A stretch of DNA of 64,000 nucleotides from Panorpa germanica (taxonomy: Eukaryota > Arthropoda > Insecta > Mecoptera > Panorpidae). The stretch's first letter is position 1. Each line of letters opens with the position of its first letter. The position numbers were made by a program, and so were the translations under genes. Location: the NCBI GenBank assembly GCA_963678705.1, contig OY783209.1, positions 7,874,001-7,938,000 of the forward strand. Direction: 5' to 3'. The notes under the pieces are model-generated. The model saw only the letters and a list, made by a program, of their open reading frames with translations, was not told the DNA's origin and ran no database searches. Below, in pieces: positions 11,456-24,413 of this stretch.

Positions 11456-11661
11456 ATCAACTTTAACTCCATCCACTCTGTAGCTATGCAGAGGCGGATT
11501 TGCTCGTGGTACAAACCGGAAGAACTCTTCATTGTCTTTGTACCATTTCACAGAATATAATGAATCTCCTTCTAAATCATACTGACAATGCATTGTGACA
11601 CTTTCACCTCTAGCGGCAACAGGCGGAACTAGAACCCGAAGTAGCTTCAAACATGTCGTCA
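11456..11661 (-). CDS. beat: Beat-family protein, exon for first half of Ig1
   Basis: On the minus strand, acceptor AATATTTCAG lies above 11661 and donor GAT|GTAAGT lies below 11456. The 206-nt exon takes one base from the signal-peptide exon, then reads VTTCLKLLRVLVPPVAARGE, SVTMHCQYDLEGDSLYSVKW and YKDNEEFFRFVPRANPPLHS, ending YRVDGVKVD. RVLVPPVAARGE followed by C.YDLEGD.LYSVKWYK..EFFR..P is diagnostic of Beat Ig1, with the first Ig1 cysteine in MHCQY and the core Trp in VKWY. It ends in phase 0, fitting the exon at 5641. The downstream intron is 5,814 bp. Confidence 0.95.
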
Positions 11662-12123
11662 CTGAAATATTACGAATATATTAAATCATATATTTAACCT
11701 CAAAATAGAGGATTAAGGCATGCGTCCACTTATCAGTATGGAAGTCTTTGATTACAGACATCGTATTAAGTATTTCTTTGTAAGTCTACTATGCGTGTAT
11801 GCGTCAATGGGTGGCATTTAGGACAGAAATGGAATGATGGGCAACCTTGTCGTTTCCATCATTCTATGATATGTGAATGAATCGACAAATCAAATACTGC
11901 TGTTCATATTTGTTTCTAAGAAATTCATTAAAAGGTAAAGCACAGTAGTGCTTGAATAATCGCATTTTCAACAATGGTATTCTATCTTTAACACCGGTAC
12001 TCTTCTAGCAGACGAGGAAATGGCCAAAGGGACGAAAAGCTTGTTGACAGAAGAGGATAGAAATATAAAAACAAAATGAACACGTCTATAAAAGTTGATC
12101 ATGGAAGCAAACCTATCTCCACT

Positions 12124-12680
12124 ACTGACGATTAATTGTTGATTGAAATTGATGTTATTAAATATGTATTGGTGTGTGTATTTTATTAAATATCTAAATG
12201 TTGACAGAGATATAGCAATTAAATGTAAATTTGAATTGTAGTTTTAGCGCAAGAGATGTCGACCATTTGTAAGACGTAAAATGCATTTTATACGTCAGTT
12301 ATTTGTTGATTAGGTCAGTGCTGTGGTAATGTTTTATAGCTGTCGAAATAATCAAGTCAAGTCAAAGAATAATAAGTTTTTATTATATTTAACCCTGTTA
12401 CGGAAGACATAATATTGAACTTTGATTGTTCCTCGAAATAGCTGTAAATAATATTTGATATTTTGATATATAAATACATATAGCAGAGATTTATGAACTG
12501 TAAGGTTGGTAACCTGTAAAGTTGTCAGAGTTGTCAACATGTCTTGGAATGATGTACAACGTTGAATCCCTTTAATAATTAAAGAGAAAAATGACTTTCT
12601 TTATTGTTAATATCTTAACTTATTAAAAAATAATTGAATATTTGAGGTTCTAGCAACTCATTTTATCAATATATAGGACA
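12124..12680 (-). repeat. Family 1, copy D (ends decayed)
   Basis: This is an inverted copy, recognisable from ATTGTTGATTGAAATTGATG through AATAATATTTGATATTTTGA to TTATCAATATATAGGACACA. Both terminal repeats are damaged: the left end has lost the AATGGGC core, and the right end has a deletion joining ATATAG to GACACAAAG. Confidence 0.8.
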
Positions 12681-13288
12681 CAAAGATATAATGCTAAAAT
12701 GTATTTGTCATGGTGCTGACACATGAACGCATACCTCTACTTGAACGACTTGTTATTAAATCTGTTTGATACGACGCGTCTAATGACTTCTGTGTTAATA
12801 AGTAGACGCGCACCTTTAAGAATGAAAATGAATAACAAACTTCATGACGTCATATTCAATAAAGTTACGTACGAAGTTATCTGTTCCACGATCTAAAGGT
12901 TTACGAAAGTGTATTATGGGAAATGAAGTAGGCAACGGCATATTGTTGAACTGAGTATTATTCGTACAAGTATATCTTAGGGTAGGATAGGGTTGTATTT
13001 GTATAAACGGATTGTGTTCAAATAATGGAGGAATTCATTCAAAATATGATTTTAGGTTAAATTCATTTGTGAAAACTGAATGTGTTATCAAAGCATTATT
13101 ATAATTAATACCACTAATTGAGAGATAAATCTAAATAGACTGGAAATTCATTAAATGTACATTCATTGTTGGGTTTATAATGCTATTAGTTTTTAATATG
13201 TAGATGGATAATAGATTTATTGTTCATAATATATTTATATGTTGAAGTGAAATTTGTGGACTACGATTTGAATAGGGTTTATGATTTA

Positions 13289-13834
13289 GGGCCTTATTCT
13301 GTAAAGTATTTCCACCGGTGAAAAAATTTCATCGCTGTAAAATGACGTCACAAAAGCCATGATTTTTTATTTGGTATTCTGTAACAAGTTTCCATCGATT
13401 TTATTTTTGTCGGTGAAAAAAAATCGACCAAATCACATAAAATTTTCCATCGCTGTATTTTTTAGAAATGTCAAACAATTTGAATTATAATTTGAATTTC
13501 AGTACAAATTTTTTAATACACAGTATATGTATAGTCATATGAATATACAAATATAAATATATCAGAAAGTGAGGTTATGTTGCTTGTCAATTGATATGTA
13601 TTCGTACTTGTCAAGTGTTTGAATTTTTAAATATTTGAATATTCTGAATGCCATGATTGGTCAAATGTTTTTAAAAATGATGACGCTTAAAATACGTCAC
13701 TATACTTTTTCACCGCTGTATATTATAAGGGCGATGGAAAATTTGCATGATATTTTAAATAAAGCGACTTTATTAAATATTTCCACCGCTGAAAAAATAA
13801 GGTTGATTTTTTGAAAAGTTACAGAATAAGGCCC
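13289..13834. mobile_element. Harbinger-like MITE, TTA target duplication
   Basis: The ends GGGCCTTATTCTGTAA and TTACAGAATAAGGCCC form a perfect 16-bp inverted repeat, flanked by TTA at 13286-13288 and 13835-13837. A 3-bp TWA duplication with GGGCC-type ends is typical of PIF/Harbinger. The 546-bp body is noncoding and has recurring TTTCCATCG or TTTCCACCG motifs (for example near 13309, 13389, 13447, 13781), which look like internal subterminal repeats. Confidence 0.88.
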
Positions 13835-15147
13835 TTAGGCTCCTATTTCATAAATATAGGTGTGCGTTAACTTGCGTTGATTTTTAAAAGCCTATATTTC
13901 CCAAATTGGGTTACTTATGCTCTTTTCATGGTATGGGGTTTATTTTGTTCTTGAAGGACGACTAATAGTTTTGGTTAAACCAACACTTTTAAAAAATGTT
14001 CTTAATTTTAATATAAATTTAACAGACAAATGCGTATTAAAGTTAAGAGCCGGTTGGTTATTAGTTTTCTTAAGATGAATTTTTGTCTGGATTTAATAAA
14101 AGATTTTTAACTTTAACCTAAATATGTTTTTCATAAAATAACTAGTTTACAGTTAAATGTAAGATACACAGTAAAAACATTCCCTGCATATAAAAACTGT
14201 AATGAAATATTTAAAATGTTAATTGTATCCAGTGCTTGCAGCCGCTGCTTTTAAATGCCTCATGGAAGCATAATAAATGACAGCAGAAGCCACTGCCATT
14301 GATAGTTTCTAATAGTTTTGCTTAATGCAACCTCAATCAAAAATGTAATAATGTAAATCAAACTTTCTAGAACAAACATAAATAAATTGTTATGCGCTGT
14401 AGCCCCCCAGCGCCATTGCTTGTGTTAAATTTTGAGAACGCTTATTACTATTATTTTACAAATTAAAGATTCAGCAAACAAAATAAATACATTTCAGTAA
14501 CATTGCATTCCAACTAGTTTTATAATAATATTTAAAACGTATCCTTATAAGCTCTGGGTTTCATTTTCTTCAATTTTCATTTCCACGTCGAATAACGTCG
14601 AAACGAGCAACGTTAAAGTTAACGTTAGCGTTAGAGATCAAATTAAACAAACATTTAAACAAACTTGACTTAGATGGGATTTTAATAAGAGAGAATTCCT
14701 GTTCTGTTTTAAATCACATGACTAATGTTAATGGGAATGTCGATAATACTCGTACTTGTATTTCCACTGCTACAGTCCTCCCTCGTTTTTGAATGTAACC
14801 TCACTCCCTTTATTTCATTTCAACCCCTCCTCCCCCAGCCAAGTTCCGTGTAACTGACAGTTGTAGTTGTTAATTATTTACAAACACAGCAAATATCAAA
14901 ACACTAATATTTTCCATCAAGGAATCTAAATAATTAATAAAGAGCGCTACGGATTAAACCGGATCCAGGTCGTTGAACTAACACTTACAGTATTTAATCA
15001 TTTAAAGAAATTTCATTTTGATTGTTTTCTTAAAGTTAATTTTTAAAGTAAAAGTTATTCCTTTTCGTTTCAAATTAGTTGCCATAATTAGAGTGTAATT
15101 TGTTAACAAAGAATAATTTACATTAAAAAAATTAATAAAGAATTGAA
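13835..15147. other. Intron stretch without recognised features
   Basis: AT-rich, with no exon, RNA gene or matched repeat that I can support. AACGTCGAAACGAGCAACG with ACGTTAGCGTTAG near 14588-14632 is a small CpG-bearing patch of unknown meaning. Confidence 0.45.
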
Positions 15148-15668
15148 AATGACTTGTCTCCTCATTTTTTAGTGGTCGATTCTTCAATTGTTGATTCATA
15201 TTGATGTTAATAAATGTGTATTGGCGTGTCTATTTTATTAAATATTTAAATGTTGACGGAGATATAACAATTGAAAGTTTGAATTGTAGTTTTAGCGCTA
15301 GAAATGGTCGGCCATATTTCTATGACGTGTAATGCATTTTAGCGTCAGTTATTTGTTGATTAGGTCAGTGCTGTGGTAATGCTTTGTACCTGTTGGAAGT
15401 CGATATAATTAAGTCAAGTGAAAGAATAATACGTTTTTATTTTATTTAACCTTGTTACAGCAGACATAATATTGGAATTTTATTGTTCCTTGAAATAGCT
15501 GTAAATAATATTTGATACTTTGATATATAAATACATATAGCAGCGATTGAGATGTCAATTAAATGTCGAGTTATTAAAAAATAATTGAACATTTGAGGTT
15601 CTAGTAACCCACTTTATCAATATATAGTACACTTTTATAGAAATTAAGACATAGGACGCAAGCCCATT
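15148..15668 (-). repeat. Family 1, copy E
   Basis: Inverted copy, left end AATGACTTGTCTCCTCATTT (decayed repeat), right end ATAGGACGCAAGCCCATT. The central part has a deletion between CAGCGATTGAGATGTC and the GAGTTATTAAAAAATAATTG block. Confidence 0.82.
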
Positions 15669-16433
15669 CACAATTTTTGATTTAAACTGCAGTTATGTGA
15701 AGAAGAAGTTATGATTGGTGTTTAACTAGAGCTTATTACATGGACTCGCATTACACAGTATTTACACAGCTTTAACTATTTATGTCATATCCAATGGAAA
15801 GCAAAGATTTCATTTAAAATTATTCACTTCTGTAAATATGGAAATCGTTTTACGTTTTCTCATAAAAAGAATACTGTATTAATATAAATTGTGAATTTAT
15901 CCAGAGATAACTCCGAGGATTATGTTAGAATAGGAATTAACCTAGGTTTAACGTTGAAAAACCTCAGCTTACTTAACATACAATCCTCTACCGTTTTATA
16001 TCATTATATTTTTTGAATTACATTTTTATTTCATTAATTATACCACTACAGAAGCTGAATTTTAATAAATATATATATGATGCATACATTATAATAATTT
16101 ATTAATAATTAATTTCTCGTTTTTAAGGCTTAATGACTTTTTCTATGGGTTTTATATTTTATTATTACGTTCACCGTATGTTCGTGTATGACTCATGCAT
16201 ATTGAATATTTTCAAAGCTGTTACACATACAAATAATATAGAATTTTTAATTAGTTTTTGTCATTATTCCGCTCAACATCGTAAAACTCGTTATTGTTCT
16301 CGACGTATTTAATTACGAATGCTAATATCATTTGTATATGTGTTTGCGTGTATGTATGTGTATATGGAAAGGTCATCCAGCCTCAGAAATATGTCTCCAA
16401 TTTAGATAATCTCAGGTACATAATGAATATTGG

Positions 16434-17146
16434 AATGGGCTTGTGTCCTATGTCTTAATTTCTATAAAAGTGTACTATATATTGATAAAATTGGTTACTA
16501 GAACCTCAAATGTTCAATTATTGATTGATAACTCCTTATATGCTATTTCAGGAGATATTAACAATTAAAAAAGTCATTTTTTCTCTTTAATTATTAAAGT
16601 GATTCAACGTTGAACAACATTCCAACTGCATGTTACATCACAGCCACTAGTTGCTATCTCTTTTATACAACAGAGCGTAAAAGAGATAGCATATTCAAGA
16701 TAGAACTCTGGCAAGTTTACAGGTTACCAACCCTACAGCTCATAAATCTCTGCCATATGTATTCATATATCAAAATATCAAATATTATTTACAGCTATTT
16801 CAAGGAACAATAAAATTTCAATATTATGTCTGCCGTAACTGGGTTAAATAAAATAAAAACTTTTTGTTCTTTGACTTGACTTGATTCTTTCGACTACCAG
16901 CAGCAACAAAACATTACCACAGCACTGAACTATTCAACAAATAACTGACGTATAAATGCATTTCACGTCATACAAATATGGCCGACCATTTTTAGCGCTA
17001 AAACTACAATTCAAATTTTTAATTGCTATATCTCCGTCAACATTTAGATATTTAATGAAATAGACACGCCAATACACATTTATTAACATCAATTTCAATC
17101 AACAATTGAAAAATCGACCACTAAAAAATGAAGATACAAGCCCATT
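16434..17146 (+). repeat. Family 1, copy F (type 2, about 713 bp)
   Basis: Begins AATGGGCTTGTGTCCTATGT and ends AGATACAAGCCCATT. It has the type-2 centre: a hairpin formed by TGCTATCTCTTTTATACAAC and GAGCGTAAAAGAGATAGCAT, followed by TCAAGATAGAACTCTGGCAA. No clear target duplication is seen (TATTGG against AGCATG). Confidence 0.88.
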
Positions 17147-17504
17147 AGCATGTAGCGAACTAGCAAATGGGAAATTCAATCAATTTTTTGTAAGCTTGAA
17201 ATTTCAGTATCCTAATTTAGAGATTCTACTGAATATTCCGTTGCAATTTTATCCTGAAACTATCTTTTACAGCTCTTCAGCCGTTTTCTCTTCTCTGTTA
17301 TAAAATAACCAGAAGACAATGGCTAAAGTTTTCAACTTGTAAACTTTCTATAGAACTTATCAAATCGAGTGTTTACGATTCTCAATTTAACTGCACTGAA
17401 GTTGGTGTACAAAATGTAACAAAATGTTAAATAACTTGTTCTTAACAATTTCCAATTTGCCGTAAATTATTTTGTTAGTTTCATTCACAAATAGTCATAA
17501 GCAA

Positions 17505-17800
17505 AGTTTTTTTTTTTTGTTTTATTTATTTATTTGCTTTGACTTTTATTCGTCATAACCACTATCCAACTTTTTTTTACATATTTCACATTTTATAGTT
17601 CTATTTTACAAATTTCTTAATATTTAAATAATTCACAAATTAATTTTGAATCACTTAACAAAAATTTAGTATTAACAGGAAAAGTTTTAACCACATCTAA
17701 TATTTCACTATTGAATTTTTTTCTTTCTAAAGTATATTTAATGCAATCAATATACGATCAATATATGATCCAAAGTTCCTTCTTCACCACATTGACATCT
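17505..17800 (-). pseudogene. Non-LTR retrotransposon 3' end (zinc-knuckle tail)
   Basis: On the minus strand it encodes a CxC...HI C-terminal motif (RCQCGEEGTLDHI) followed by a frame disruption, then a 3' UTR with GACGAATAAAAGTCAAAGCA and an AAATAAATAAATAAA tail ending in an A run. It is the same family as the plus-strand copy at 57930-58260. Only the extreme 3' end is present, as expected for 5'-truncated LINE insertion. Confidence 0.75.
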
Positions 17801-18239
17801 ACCGTCGGATAAATAAAGTAAATTTTTAGTGTTTTTATATATTTTACTTATACTAACAAGCCAAGGGGAAGGCATGCTTCGTGACGTCACATGCAGACTA
17901 CTAAACAGTGCCACGCAAAATGAACTTTATATAAGAATGTTGTTTTGAAATTTAAAATTGTTTGTTTGTTTATTGAATACCTCCTGCTAACCCAAACTGA
18001 GCGTACCTAAAATATGTACTTTTTAATTGGGAAATATCAAATTTCTTTTGTGTCCAGTTTGTAAATACCATACGATGCTAATACAAAAATTTGAACCTTC
18101 CGTATCATAACAATATTTAAGGTAGTTTGGTATTTTTCTTAAGAATTTCTTAAAAATCTAGGTGTATTTAATTTGTCAAAATAAAACATTCGTATACAAA
18201 TGTTTATAAATGTATAATAACAATTCATTTATTTATTTC

Positions 18240-18335
18240 GTTTATTTCTAGTTGATCGTCGTCTGTCGATCGTCGCATTCATTTCATGTCAGACTGAGCC
18301 ACAGAAAAGCGTGGTCGTGGTTTAGCTAGTATAAT
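18240..18335 (+). repeat. Tail of a dispersed repeat ending TAGCTAGT
   Basis: CATTCATTTCATGTCAGACT, then GAGCCACAGAAAAGCGTGGT and GGTTTAGCTAGT, is shared with 63890-63965 and, inverted, with 32108-32150. The terminal CTAGT would fit a Helitron-type CTRRT end, but no convincing terminal hairpin or start was found, so the class is open. Confidence 0.5.
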
Positions 18336-18339
18336 AATA

Positions 18340-20187
18340 AAATATCATGTAGTTAACATAATTAAAGTAATAATGATCAATACGTTAGAATAATTGGCGT
18401 TGATTAGATGTCGCAGAAGTTTCAGTCAACTTTTATAATTTACTTTATCCTTTTTACAACGTAGTCATGACATATCCTTAACGAACATCCTTTAAAGCTC
18501 AGGACCGTTTCAACCCAACATCCCTCCCTCACTCTCCGTCCCTCCTCTCCACACAAACCTAGACATCATTACCAATGCTATTAGGGGCGTTGTCCTAGTG
18601 CCCTGTAAAATAATTCTGGGCACGTATTTCTATTGTCTTTACATTTGTACAAAAATATTTTCGTGACAAGAAAATGAAATACAAGTTATTTTTTATTTTA
18701 TTTTTCTATATATATAATACAATTAAATAATATATTTAAATATTTTATAATCTACATTTTTATAATCATGAAATAAAAAATTATACTTTTCCTCTTTAAG
18801 TGTGGAAATTCATCCATCAAAAGTTTTCGACTGTCAACGGAAAAATTCAAAATTCAAAAATAAATATATGTACAAGCTATCAATTATATAAGGTGAATAT
18901 AAATTTATGGAAATTTTTCAATTATTCGATTTAAAGTGTTGGATTTATTTTTTCTAACTGAATACTTTAACGAATTTTTGAATATATAAATACTTGTGAT
19001 TGATGTGGGGCGAAACTTCTTTTTGACTTCTTTTGTCAGTTAAACTACAGTTATGATATTAATCTAAAAATGGCTACAGTTATGTTCAAACGCTTACGAA
19101 CAAAAATCAGACCTGAGAAATGAAAGTGTCAACCAAGGTTTATAATAAACCACAGTTATCTGACTATCGGCTAATAGTGAACGAGAGCGTTGATAGTTGA
19201 TACTACCGAGGTTTTACTCCCGGATGTATATTTGTAACGAGCGTATAGTGGTATGCACTCCTCTGTAGTGAGGGATCAGTACACAACATTATATACTGAT
19301 CTGCATTGTGGATCATCTAACTAATTAATATAAGTTGTTAATTAATAAAAATTAAGTAAATAATTAGTTCTCAAAGCTGTAACAACTTTGTAGAGTATTG
19401 TCGAAAATGACTAAATAAATTATTTAAAATTAAAATTATTTAAAAGAATTAAAACATAAATTTAATCAATATTATTTCATAACTGCTTTTAAATTACTGA
19501 GTACAATTAGCATATATAAATATAAAATGCAAAGCTGTGGCTTAAACTAACAACTTGCAGCCTGCAACCACTCTAGTCTGCAACCAGTATAACACACAAA
19601 ATGCAGCAGCATGTTTCACTATTCATAAATTAATTTAAATATTTTCATGTTGCATTAGAACTGGAGTACATTACTTCACCATTACCCCCTCCCCCACTAG
19701 TTTTATCCCGTTCCACACTTTGTGTCTGTATTTAACAAGTAGATGAATCTACAAACCGGGTAATGAGGGTAAATTCATCGGCTAGTTCATCGCAAGTAAT
19801 TTATTATTGCATAGAACTTTTCTATTTTGCTTTTGGGATTTATTGCTGTATGATAAGTTATCGTTTTTAGTAAAGACCATGTAACACAAACGATTGAAGA
19901 TGTTTTATGTTTATTTTTTATGCGCTCCTGGAGGTTAGGCTTCCCTCATGACCACATAGTTAGTATAGAGTTGCTTAGCTTTGGTAAATGGAATGACATA
20001 TCGTATTACATAACCATTACTATAAAATAAACATTTCAATATCATTGTAACACAAAAGAATAGATAAGTACGAATATAAGAGCCATGTTATCTTCACAAA
20101 CACTGAATTAAACTGAGAATAAGTCTATACTATGTGTCCCAGAGAGATTTGTTATCAAACTTCATAATCAACGTATTGTTAAGTTAA
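18340..20187. other. Intron stretch without recognised features
   Basis: AT-rich noncoding DNA. GCAGCCTGCAACCACTCTAG at about 19558 begins a small less AT-rich patch. The stretch near 19040-19170, with several ACAGTTATG/ACAGTTATC motifs, resembles part of 40773-40917. No exon was found. Confidence 0.4.
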
Positions 20188-20866
20188 GGGAGCATATTTT
20201 CGATAATGTTTTTTGACGTCACAGTTAATATATAAATATTTCTATAATTACTACATGATAAAATGACATTTGAAGAATACTTTGTGAAATTTTTATAAAT
20301 ACATGTCAAGAAATGAGATATTGACAGCGAATCTCCGCTGACGTCACAAAAAAAAGTAACATTGCGGTGCCACTCATAACTCATCACTGGATTTTCTGAA
20401 ATCGAAAAACCAAAATGAATTCATTAGTTTATAAGTTTCTGCAGGTAATGCTGTCAAGTTTTTTTTCTTTCATTAACTTTTCAATTTTTTACAGCACTTA
20501 AAAGTCAAAATATCGATTTTTCATGAAGAAAATCAGAATCTTTGTTATTTTAAAATATGTTAAAATTAAAAAATTTAAAAAGACTCGAAAGAGTTACCTT
20601 GGCATTTATATAAAGAAAGAATGTGTAAAATTTTAAAAGAATCAGTCCAGTAGATTTTGAGCTAGAGAGGCCACCGACTCTGAAAAAGCTATGTGTGAGA
20701 ACCGATTTAAAAGTTTCAAAGTAACACGAAACAAGACCAGAGAGGTGAAGACTTAAAACTCTATATCTCCGACAGTTTTACTGTAATCGACTTCAAATTT
20801 TTACACAATAAACTTAATATGTTGTACAATAATATAAATAAGTAAAAAAAAAAACCTTAACCTCTT
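20188..20866. mobile_element. TTAA element (685-bp family), copy T1
   Basis: It matches copies at 33219-33903, 44634-45335 and, inverted, 53024-53706 over GATAATGTTTTTTGACG, AATCTCCGCTGACGTCAC and CGACAGTTTTACTG. The left border TTAAGGG is kept and the right border ACCTTAACC is altered. It carries an open minus-strand frame of 67 codons starting MMSYEWHRNV that is shared with other copies; see findings. Confidence 0.8.
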
Positions 20867-21983
20867 TTTCTATTTCACTGTTAGCAATCATTTCTTAATT
20901 AAATAATGGCGCCGTAGCGAGTAGTAGAATCTATACTATCAGCTGCTGCTGCCACCTATTCTTTGTTAGTTTAACGAGGTGAGAAGAAGTGGTGACTGAT
21001 TTTGATAGGTAATTATACCATGTTAAATTCGCAAAATGTGACAAGGACGGAAGGGGAAGGTATGGATGGCCCCTAATAGAAAAACTTTTAATGTTTTTGC
21101 ACTTAGAGTGAAACGCTGATATTATTATTTGATGTTAAAAAAACGTTTGACACAATTTGAACAGAGCAACTTGTTGATATGAACATGATCTACAAAAGGT
21201 TTCCAGCCCCTGAGGCTGTGGTCCAACTATGGCATATGATATTTGTCAGTTCCACTTGAAGAAACAGTAGACTTGGTTATAGATGGATATATTTCCCTTT
21301 TTTCTTGTTGTGACTTGTCTTGAATTATTTATGTTACGCAAATGGGTTTATTTCATCTAGCAACAGTAAAGGGAGGTAAAGTGGTTCAATTCTTGTGGTA
21401 GATGGAAGACCCTCACTTATTTATCCCTAAGCAATAAAATTTCACAAAGAAACGAAACCAATATTAAATTATATTATTAGATATTCGTTTGAAATTACTT
21501 GCATCAAATACAAAAAAAAGGGTCGTTTTTTCTAGGGCGATTATAAATAATATATAATATATACTGGTACATATCTTCAAAGTTTAAAATATAAAGAAGA
21601 TTTATAATATAGAGACTCTCAAAAATGTGTTTTCAAAGTGTAATAAATATTATCATATTTCAGTTCTTCGCTTTACTTTTATCTTAAGTTTCCATGTCGT
21701 ACGTTTTCAAAGCTGAGCTTTAAATGTCCCGGATCCCACTTCTGAATTCAGCCACAGAGATCTTTGTTCAAATGAATAGGTACTTTTCGAAGTAAAGAAG
21801 AAGAAAATATATCCGCAATTATTGCAGCAAAGTCTTTAGAATAAAATATTAGATTCAGACCGGTTACAAATGTACCTAATAATGGTTTTTGATAGTGGAT
21901 TTAATTTTAATGGATAAACTATTGGGTTTTACAATAAGAGTTACATTTTTATCTCTTAAGAAATCACAGAACTTTTGGGGAAT
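20867..21983. other. Intron stretch; small MITE end fragment only
   Basis: TATGGATGGCCCCTAATAG at about 21061-21079 looks like the right tip of the MITE family at 24414-24693. Otherwise no exon or repeat was recognised. Confidence 0.45.
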
Positions 21984-22450
21984 AAAGCCTCATTCCCACT
22001 CACGGTTTTGATATTTAATTTACTGTTTTTATTTGATATTTTAATCTAGATTTCAGGTTTTCATTTAAGCATTCCTTTTCACATTTGTGCTTTAATTTAA
22101 GCTTAGTTAATTTAGTTGGTGCCTATGCCTCGTTAGTAATATAAATTTTGACAGTGAAATAATTAAAATTTTTATTTTTAATAACAATTAGTAATAGAAA
22201 TTGTTTCCACTTCTATATTTTTCAAAAACTGACATTAAACTTATTTTAAATGTAAATCCTACTTCATTTTGACAGATTGTCACATTTTGGAGGTTATAAT
22301 ATAATATAGTTTTTCTTAATTTCATAGTATTAATTTAAAACATTGTAAGGTTCTAAAAAAACTAAAAAAAACTAATTAATTAAATTTAAAATGGTACTGT
22401 GAATGACTACGCGTATTGCCATATGCTAAACAATTTAAATTAAATACAAA
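21984..22450 (+). repeat. Dispersed repeat Y, second copy
   Basis: Starts AAAGCCTCATTCCCACTCAC and follows the copy at 3375-3895 through AGATTGTCACATTTTGGAGG to CATATGCTAAACAATTTAAA. The terminal segment is lost, and a non-LTR element remnant follows about 100 bases later. Confidence 0.7.
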
Positions 22451-22559
22451 ATTATAACTAGACATTTTTTAATTTAGTTTAAAAGCAAATTATTAAAAAT
22501 CATCATCTATTCATTTATTCTATTTTATTAATTTTAATCGACATCATTTTTTAGAGGAT

Positions 22560-23112
22560 AAAAAAGTATCATGTATCAACAACAAGAAAGAATGGGAAAA
22601 ATCGAAAAAAGCAACTACAATACAAGATATAAAAGGATTTGGGAAAGTAATTTACCTCAGTACCTAATAGAAAAAGATATGAAAAACATAAGAAGGACAG
22701 CAAGGTTTAGATTGGGAAATGAGGAAAAAGGAAACAGATACTGGGAAAGTAGTGAGGAAAGAAAGTGTAGAGTGTGCGGAACGGAGGACGAAACACTGGA
22801 GCACATTAAGTTTGAGTGTAAGGAAAAAGTAGTGAGCGAAATGAATATTGGCCAGTTATTAAATTGAGGCAGTGAAGGAAAGAGGTGGATGGCGGAAATA
22901 GAAAAAAGGAAAGAAAAAACAGAACAATAAATAAGCTCGTAGCTGGGTTGCATAAGGAACATGAACAGAGAGGAAGTACTTATAATAAGTAGTAATAGTC
23001 TAGAAGAGTTTAAGTTTAGTTTTTAACTTTGAATTTATATGAAATGCATTAAGAAATATAATAATGTAGATTGTAAAGCCGAAAGGCACACAATTAATAT
23101 AATAAAATAAAG
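22560..23112 (+). pseudogene. Non-LTR retrotransposon C-terminal fragment
   Basis: The plus strand reads 98 codons from an internal Met (22571). ERMGKIEKSNYNTRYKRIWE is followed by RFRLGNEEKGNRYW and a zinc-knuckle CRVCGTEDETLEHIKFEC, which is the C-terminal CCHC-type tail seen after the RT domain in many insect LINE proteins. The frame stops early (NIGQLLN) relative to the copy at 27105. The 3' UTR contains ATTGTAAAGCCGAAAGGCAC and ends in AT-rich tail repeats. RT and endonuclease domains are missing. Confidence 0.82.
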
Positions 23113-24413
23113 TATCATGTATCGATGTATATGTTTCATAATAACTTCATTAACGATGACGCTTCTTATAACATCTTCTTCAGTGATATTGTACATAAAA
23201 GACCAAGCATATAATATTTACCTACTATGCTTAAACATTTTATTTGAATAATAACTCAAAGCTCCATGTACTCCTATCCTTTTCAGTTTTACTTCCATAG
23301 AAACTTTAAAATATTTATGCACGCTATTTTTACATCACTTGGGTTTGTAAAACTTTAAAAGCTGAACCGCACGGAAATATTTATCCATGTAAACGTAAAT
23401 GGCGAGAAAATAAAATGTTTGCTAATAAAAGTACCCGCATTAAAAATTATAGTCACGATAAAATAAGAAAGGAAAATCATTTTCTGATATATGTATGTAC
23501 CGGTATAAAATAGAAATGGGGTTTAATATGAAGTACGCCTGATTCGTATGCAATCATAAAAACTTCATCAGTACTGAAATACCTCAATAAAATTGTAGGT
23601 GTTACAACCATTTATTAATAATGCAATAATGCTATCAGTTTATAAAATCATGTACAAACACTGTTTATAAGTAGTAGTTACTTAGAGAAACAAGTTATTA
23701 TGTGTGGTTAAGTAAACATTATATAATTTATAAAAGAAAGATAATCTTAAACGTAAATTGCGTAATGATAGCGCCTTGGCAACTTATGCAACTTATACTA
23801 CAATTTCAAAATGACTCAGGTAATAGGTAAACTCTGATTCAAAGAAAAGATAGAGAAATCAGAGACTGAACTCAAACCAAACAATAAGGCGAATCTACCC
23901 GAAGCGAATGTGATTACAACTGTTGTTAGTGAGAGATCGAGATATGAGATAAAACACGGAGCCGTGTATCGTGACTCTATAGAATATTTAACAATAGCGA
24001 AACAGGGGATTCTATTGTGCTATATTTGATTTAATATTTAAATACTTTTCGTAAATATCTCTGTTGATGATGTCATCATGAAACCAACACTGCCCTGCGA
24101 CCGAGAAATCTAGTCGCTGAATATATGCTCAAAACCAGTTTAGTTACGTTCGTGCCTTGTGTTTTATTTCACTCGTAAACACTTTCGTTTTTTTACTAAC
24201 AACACAGTTGTAATGACATTCGTTTCGGCCAGATTCGGGTCTAAGGTTTGCAACCAGTCGCGTCGTGTGCTGAGGGCCTAAGAGTGTAATTTAAGAATGA
24301 GGGAGATAAAAGCTGGATAAAGAAAGAAGGGAATGCTATGAGAAGAATGTCATAGATTGTAAGGAGGTAGAAAGCAAGATGAATTTCAGGTTCATTTCAA
24401 AAAAAAGAAATAA
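23113..24413. other. Intron stretch without recognised features
   Basis: No exon, RNA gene or matched repeat. A less AT-rich patch at about 24086-24275 (ACACTGCCCTGCGACCGAGA, CGTTTCGGCCAGATTCGGGT) has no supported frame. It could be regulatory, but the sequence alone does not show this. Confidence 0.4.
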
